Shown here one piece after another: positions 60,698 through 64,000 of a stretch of 64,000 nucleotides of DNA (the stretch's first letter is position 1; every line of letters begins with the position of its first letter). Origin of the DNA: an uncultured Mycoplasmatota bacterium. GTDB lineage: Bacteria > Bacillota_I > Bacilli_A > RF39 > UBA660. A program made the translations under genes and the position numbers. The stretch is from positions 62,001 through 126,000 of the forward strand of contig CALEBF010000014.1 in the NCBI GenBank assembly GCA_937944975.1, written 5' to 3'. The notes under the pieces were generated by a model that was not told the origin of the DNA, searched no databases, and was given only the letters and a program-made list of their open reading frames with translations.

Positions 60698-61626
60698 TAA
60701 TAATACCCTTGATAAGTATTGCGTCTTGCGAATTCTTTATCGATTTCGTTCATGACGCAAAATTTTTTTAAGAGCCAAAGAGGTTCGATGAGATCCCCTT
60801 TTTTCGGATCACCTGTAACTCTATGAATGACGATATTAGGATCGAGATGTTCCAATTGATCGCATATGATATCCGTATATTCTTCTCTTGTTAAGACATG
60901 AAAAGGTTTCTTTTGATACAGTGTAGCGAGTGGAGTATCTTTGATGATATGCAACATATGTATTTTAACACCTTGGATGTCGAGACGATTGAGATACTTT
61001 GCTGTTTCGACCATCATTTCTTTTGTTTCGTATGGTAATCCATTGATAATGTGAACGACGACATTGATGTTTCGCTCTCTTAATTTTTTCACCATTGTTT
61101 CAAAACATTCTAGTGTATGACATCGATTAATAAGATGAATCGTTTCTTCGTGAATCGATTGCAATCCTAATTCTACCGTGAGATAAGTTCGTTTTGAAAG
61201 TTCTTCTAGGTAGTCTAAACATTCATCTGTAATAGAATCAGGTCTCGTTGCAATGGAAAGGCCAATGACCCCGGGTTGTTTCAAAATCAGTTCGTATTTT
61301 TCTTTTAAAATAGAGAGGGGAGCGTACGTATTGGTACGGGCTTGAAAATATCCGATATATTTACCACTTGGCCATTTCTTTTGCATCATTAAAACGCCAT
61401 CTTGAAATTGTTTTAATAAGTGATCGTTTTTTCTTCCGGCAAATTCACCACTTCCGAGCTTAGAGCAGTAAATACACCCACCAGTTCCAACAGTACCATC
61501 GAGATTTGGACATGAAAAGCCCCCGTTTAAACTAATCTTAAATACTTTGGTATGAAATTTTTGCTCGTATGCGTAGGTGAGAGTGTGGTATCTTTTATTC
61601 GTGTTCGAGTATAAAAATGGATTCAT
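60673..61626 (-). CDS. Radical SAM protein, YtqA/YhcC family (TIGR01212-like)
   Basis: A 317-aa radical SAM protein. N-terminus NKRYHTLTYAYEQKFHTKVFKISLNGGFSCPNLDGTVGTGGCIYCSK carries the wide family cysteine motif (Cys-x13-C-x2-C). YFQARTNTYAP, SIATRPDS, VELGLQSIHEETI, NVVVHIINGLPYET and VKIHMLHIIKDTPLA complete the family pattern. The close relatives have no proven function in most bacteria; a tRNA or cofactor role is often suggested. GGAGG before the ATG on the minus strand. Confidence 0.9.
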   Translation of the reverse strand: MNPFLYSNTNKRYHTLTYAYEQKFHTKVFKISLNGGFSCPNLDGTVGTGGCIYCSKLGSGEFAGRKNDHLLKQFQDGVLMMQKKWPSGKYIGYFQARTNTYAPLSILKEKYELILKQPGVIGLSIATRPDSITDECLDYLEELSKRTYLTVELGLQSIHEETIHLINRCHTLECFETMVKKLRERNINVVVHIINGLPYETKEMMVETAKYLNRLDIQGVKIHMLHIIKDTPLATLYQKKPFHVLTREEYTDIICDQLEHLDPNIVIHRVTGDPKKGDLIEPLWLLKKFCVMNEIDKEFARRNTYQGYYYKKESSIV

Positions 61627-61734
61627 GTGAAACCTCCTTCATTTCTTATGATATCATTTCTCGAACTTTTTTTGTGAAAAAATAATGAAAAAAACGAAAA
61701 AAGGACAAAAAACCTTTATATTATAAGGCAATTG

Positions 61735-61743
61735 TGATATGAT
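61735..61743 (+). promoter_or_regulatory. Putative extended -10 of the permease
   Basis: TGATATGAT at 61735-61743, directly before the SD AAGGAGG and ATG 61761. Confidence 0.4.
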
Positions 61744-61760
61744 GAGTAAGGAGGTAGAAT

Positions 61761-63323
61761 ATGAAAAAGTATGGTTTATTAAAAGCATTAGGAATTGTAT
61801 TTTTAATCTTTGTTGTACTTTCTTGGCTGATTCCAATTGGAAGTTACGCTAGTGGAACATTCGCATTAGATGTAACAGCGCCTATGGGATTGTTTGATCT
61901 TATCCGCGTTCCACTACTTACAGTTAGTAACTATGCCATTTATGGAATTATCGTACTTTTGATTGGTGGACTTTACGGAGTCATGAATCAAAGTGGGGTA
62001 TACACAAAGTTATTAAATGCAATGACGAAGAAGTTCAAAGGGCACGAAAAAAGATTTTTAATTCTTAGCATTGTATTATTCGCGATTTTATCATCAATCT
62101 CAGGATTAAATTTTGCAATCTTAGTTATTGTTCCACTATTCATTAGTGCAATCTTATTACTTGGATACGACAAGATGACTGCACTTATGTCAACGATCGG
62201 TGCAATGATCGTTGGAACAATTGGTTCTACATACGGATTTAATGTATGTGGATACATCAATTACTATTTTGGAATCGATGTAAACAATGGTATTTTCGTT
62301 AAACTTGCGATGTTAGCACTTACGACGATTGTATTTATCTTATACGTAACGAGTGCAAAACGTCTTAAGAAGATTGAAATAAAAGAAAAAGCAAAAGCAG
62401 AGAAGAAAGCTGCAAAGGCAGAAAAAGTAGAGAAAAAGTCAACGAAGAAAGAAGCAGCTAAGAAAACTGCAAAAAATACAAAGGCAGCAAAAGAGAAGAA
62501 AGTTGTTGCAACTAAGGCTGAGGCGACAAAAGAAGATAAAATTGCCATTCCTCTTTACAATGAAAAAGAAGAGAAAAAGAAGAGTATTTGGCCACTTGCC
62601 ATCGTACTTACTTTAACATTTATTTTCTTATTAGTTGCAATGTTTAACTGGCGTTATGGATTTGAAGTTACACTTTTCGAAGAAGTTTATGAATCTATTA
62701 TGGCTGTCGAAATTAAAGGATATGCAATTTTACAAAATATTCTTGGAAGTTTGAGTCCACTTGGATATTGGACGATAACAGAACTTGGAATCGTATTAAT
62801 TATTCTTACATTACTAATTGGATGGTTATACAATGTAAAATTCAAAGATGGTTTAGATGCATTTATCGAGGGTGCAAAAGAAGTTTTACCAGTTGCTATC
62901 TACGTAACACTTGCTAATATTATTATGGCAGTTGTCGTAAATATCCAAACATCTGGAAACTTATTCTTAACAATCAGTGATTTCTTACTCAATATGACAA
63001 CTGAATTTAATTTCTTGACAACTTCATTAGTTGCCGCAATTGGAAGTTTATTCTACAATGACTTCCCATACTTGTTAAATTCATTAGTTTCTACATTGGG
63101 AACGAGATTTACAGATGCTTCTATTTATCCAGTCATTGGACTTATTTTCCAATCATTCTATGGACTTGTTATGATGATCGTGCCAACAAGTTTAATGCTG
63201 ATAGCTGGATTATCTTATTTAAAAATATCATACAAAGAATACTTAAAATATGCATGGAAATTGTTCTTACAATTATTCGTTGTAATTGTTGCCGTGATTA
63301 TTGTAATGTTCTTATGTATCTAA
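61761..63323 (+). CDS. YfcC-type permease with a Lys/Ala-rich loop
   Basis: A 520-aa membrane protein with about 11-12 helices. Start KKYGLLKALGIVFLIFVVLSWLIPIGSYASG, then AIYGIIVLLIGGLYGVMNQSGVYTKL, and the second half NDFPYLLNSLVSTLGTRF and VIGLIFQSFYGLVMMIVPTS match the C4-dicarboxylate/arginine antiporter-like (YfcC/ArcD) group. Between the two halves (about 205-275) is a lysine- and alanine-rich stretch (about 70 aa) that faces the cytoplasm. It lies before a 2,4-diaminopentanoate dehydrogenase gene, so the substrate may be ornithine, arginine or a related amino acid. This is an inference from context. Confidence 0.8.
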   Translation: MKKYGLLKALGIVFLIFVVLSWLIPIGSYASGTFALDVTAPMGLFDLIRVPLLTVSNYAIYGIIVLLIGGLYGVMNQSGVYTKLLNAMTKKFKGHEKRFLILSIVLFAILSSISGLNFAILVIVPLFISAILLLGYDKMTALMSTIGAMIVGTIGSTYGFNVCGYINYYFGIDVNNGIFVKLAMLALTTIVFILYVTSAKRLKKIEIKEKAKAEKKAAKAEKVEKKSTKKEAAKKTAKNTKAAKEKKVVATKAEATKEDKIAIPLYNEKEEKKKSIWPLAIVLTLTFIFLLVAMFNWRYGFEVTLFEEVYESIMAVEIKGYAILQNILGSLSPLGYWTITELGIVLIILTLLIGWLYNVKFKDGLDAFIEGAKEVLPVAIYVTLANIIMAVVVNIQTSGNLFLTISDFLLNMTTEFNFLTTSLVAAIGSLFYNDFPYLLNSLVSTLGTRFTDASIYPVIGLIFQSFYGLVMMIVPTSLMLIAGLSYLKISYKEYLKYAWKLFLQLFVVIVAVIIVMFLCI

Positions 63324-63324
63324 T

Positions 63325-63350
63325 AAAGGGAGTCGAAAGACTCTCTTTTT
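63325..63350 (+). terminator. Terminator of the permease
   Basis: AAAGGGAGTC at 63325-63334 pairs with GACTCTCTTT at 63339-63348 (one G-U pair), GAAA loop, T run. Confidence 0.85.
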
Positions 63351-63423
63351 GTGGATAAAATGTAAAGTAAGATGGAAAAAAATGTCACATTTTTGTTTCT
63401 ATGTAAAATCTGTTTCTTAGAAA

Positions 63424-63432
63424 TGTTATAAT
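63424..63432 (+). promoter_or_regulatory. Extended -10 promoter of the dehydrogenase gene
   Basis: TGTTATAAT at 63424-63432, ahead of the SD AAGGTGGAGG and ATG 63463. Confidence 0.55.
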
Positions 63433-63462
63433 ATAAATGTAAAATAAGAAAGGTGGAGGCAT

Positions 63463-64000
63463 ATGAATGGACTAAAAATATTCCAATATGGATGTGGAAA
63501 GATGAGCGTATATACGATGCGCTACGTTATTGAGAATGGTGGAAAGATCGTAGGAGCAGTCGATATCAACCCTGCTGTAATAGGAAAAGATATCGGAGAA
63601 GTGATGGGAACTGATAAAGTTGGTGTGATCATAGAGGATGCAAAGAACGCTGAGGCGTTACTCACAGAATTAAAACCAGATTGTGCGATCGTTACGACGA
63701 TGAGTTTACTATCAGATCTTGAAGAGGCACTTATGACATGTGCAAAATGTGGTATCAATGCGATTACAACTTGTGAAGAGGCTTTTTATCCAATGAATTC
63801 TAATCCTACTTTGACAAGTAAAATTGATCAGTTAGCAAAAGAAAATAATTGTACGATTACAGGAAGTGGATATCAAGATGCGTTCTGGGGAAATTTAATT
63901 ACGACGCTAGTAGGTGCAAGTCACAATGTTACTAAGATTAAAGGAAGTTCTTCTTATAATGTAGAAGATTATGGAATTGCACTTGCAAAAGCTCATGGGG
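63463..64000 (+). CDS. 2,4-diaminopentanoate dehydrogenase, N-terminal part
   Basis: The gene leaves the window at 64000; 179 codons are visible. It starts NGLKIFQYGCGKMSVYTMRYV (Rossmann loop), with GAVDINPAVIGKDIGEVMGTD, IVTTMSLLSDLEEALMTCAK, NAITTCEEAFYPMNSNP, TITGSGYQDAFWGNLITTLVGA and KIKGSSSYNVEDYGIALAKAHG. This matches the dihydrodipicolinate-reductase-like enzyme that turns (2R,4S)-2,4-diaminopentanoate into 2-amino-4-oxopentanoate in the oxidative ornithine fermentation pathway. The partner genes (ornithine racemase, aminomutase, thiolase) would lie downstream. SD AAGGTGGAGG. Confidence 0.88.
   Translation, partial: MNGLKIFQYGCGKMSVYTMRYVIENGGKIVGAVDINPAVIGKDIGEVMGTDKVGVIIEDAKNAEALLTELKPDCAIVTTMSLLSDLEEALMTCAKCGINAITTCEEAFYPMNSNPTLTSKIDQLAKENNCTITGSGYQDAFWGNLITTLVGASHNVTKIKGSSSYNVEDYGIALAKAHG

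Noticed and set aside
1..64000. Mycoplasma-type genetic code (TGA as Trp)
   Set aside because: TGA ends several genes, for example in the 4-base overlaps at 12103-12106 and 20755-20758, and Trp is written TGG throughout.

Overview
This is about 64 kb of an AT-rich, Gram-positive-type chromosome, read as a low-GC Bacillota of the Bacilli/Erysipelotrichia kind, probably an uncultured gut lineage. The evidence is PolC-type DNA polymerase III, a perfect CIRCE/HrcA operator, an L20-type leader before infC-rpmI-rplT, the pairs yqeG-yqeH and nfo-DUF2624 known from Bacillus, SD sites of the GGAGG/GGTGAT type, and a rhamnose cell-wall polysaccharide locus. TGA is a stop and Trp is TGG, so the mollicute code is not used, although the ClpB without an N-domain recalls Mollicutes. 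No rRNA, tRNA, IS element, prophage or CRISPR array was seen. No intergenic gap exceeds about 300 bases.

Layout. 1-6.1 kb: end of an FtsX-type permease, a secreted glucosaminidase with five InlB/Listeria-Bacteroides repeats, and a kinase-less PASTA membrane protein. 6.3-9.9 kb: an unrecognised 567-aa protein, then prfA-prmC. 9.9-32 kb: a large cell-surface polysaccharide locus. It holds an O-antigen ligase/polymerase-like protein (minus strand), rmlACDB, an acyltransferase, a GH25 lysozyme with seven Ig-like repeats, several GT2/GT4 glycosyltransferases, an epimerase, a Wzt/Wzm ABC exporter, a GT-C-like membrane protein with GtrA, and an Alg14/Alg13 pair. 32-37 kb: polC and a small unknown gene. 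37-39.3 kb: a minus-strand operon with a lipoprotein polysaccharide deacetylase, and a small membrane protein. 39.3-42.5 kb: a surface module made of a membrane-anchored Tyr/Trp-rich protein and three tandem prepilin-like genes with nearly identical 5' halves and promoters. 42.6-46.5 kb: nfo, DUF2624, superoxide dismutase and a class B PBP. 46.6-51.7 kb: translation and nucleotide genes (rpmG, efp, a HAM1-type NTPase, a GNAT, gmk, a kinase-fold protein, then L20 leader-infC-rpmI-rplT). 51.7-55 kb: poorly known proteins. 55-60.7 kb: CIRCE-clpB, yqeG-yqeH and a HerA-type ATPase. 60.7-64 kb: a radical SAM protein, a YfcC-type permease and the start of a 2,4-diaminopentanoate dehydrogenase, which suggests ornithine catabolism.

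How the genes fit together. RmlA-B-C-D make dTDP-rhamnose. The GT2/GT4 enzymes would build a rhamnose-containing chain on a lipid carrier, Wzm-Wzt would export it, and GtrA plus the GT-C-like protein would decorate it outside the membrane. The acyltransferase, GH25, glucosaminidase, deacetylase and PBP act on the same cell wall. The most unusual material is the triplicated prepilin cassette, the Ig-like fold apparently shared by the secreted lysozyme and its neighbouring glycosyltransferase, the kinase-less PASTA protein, ribosomal protein L20 with a Rho_N/SAP-like tail, and infC with an apparent ATC start.
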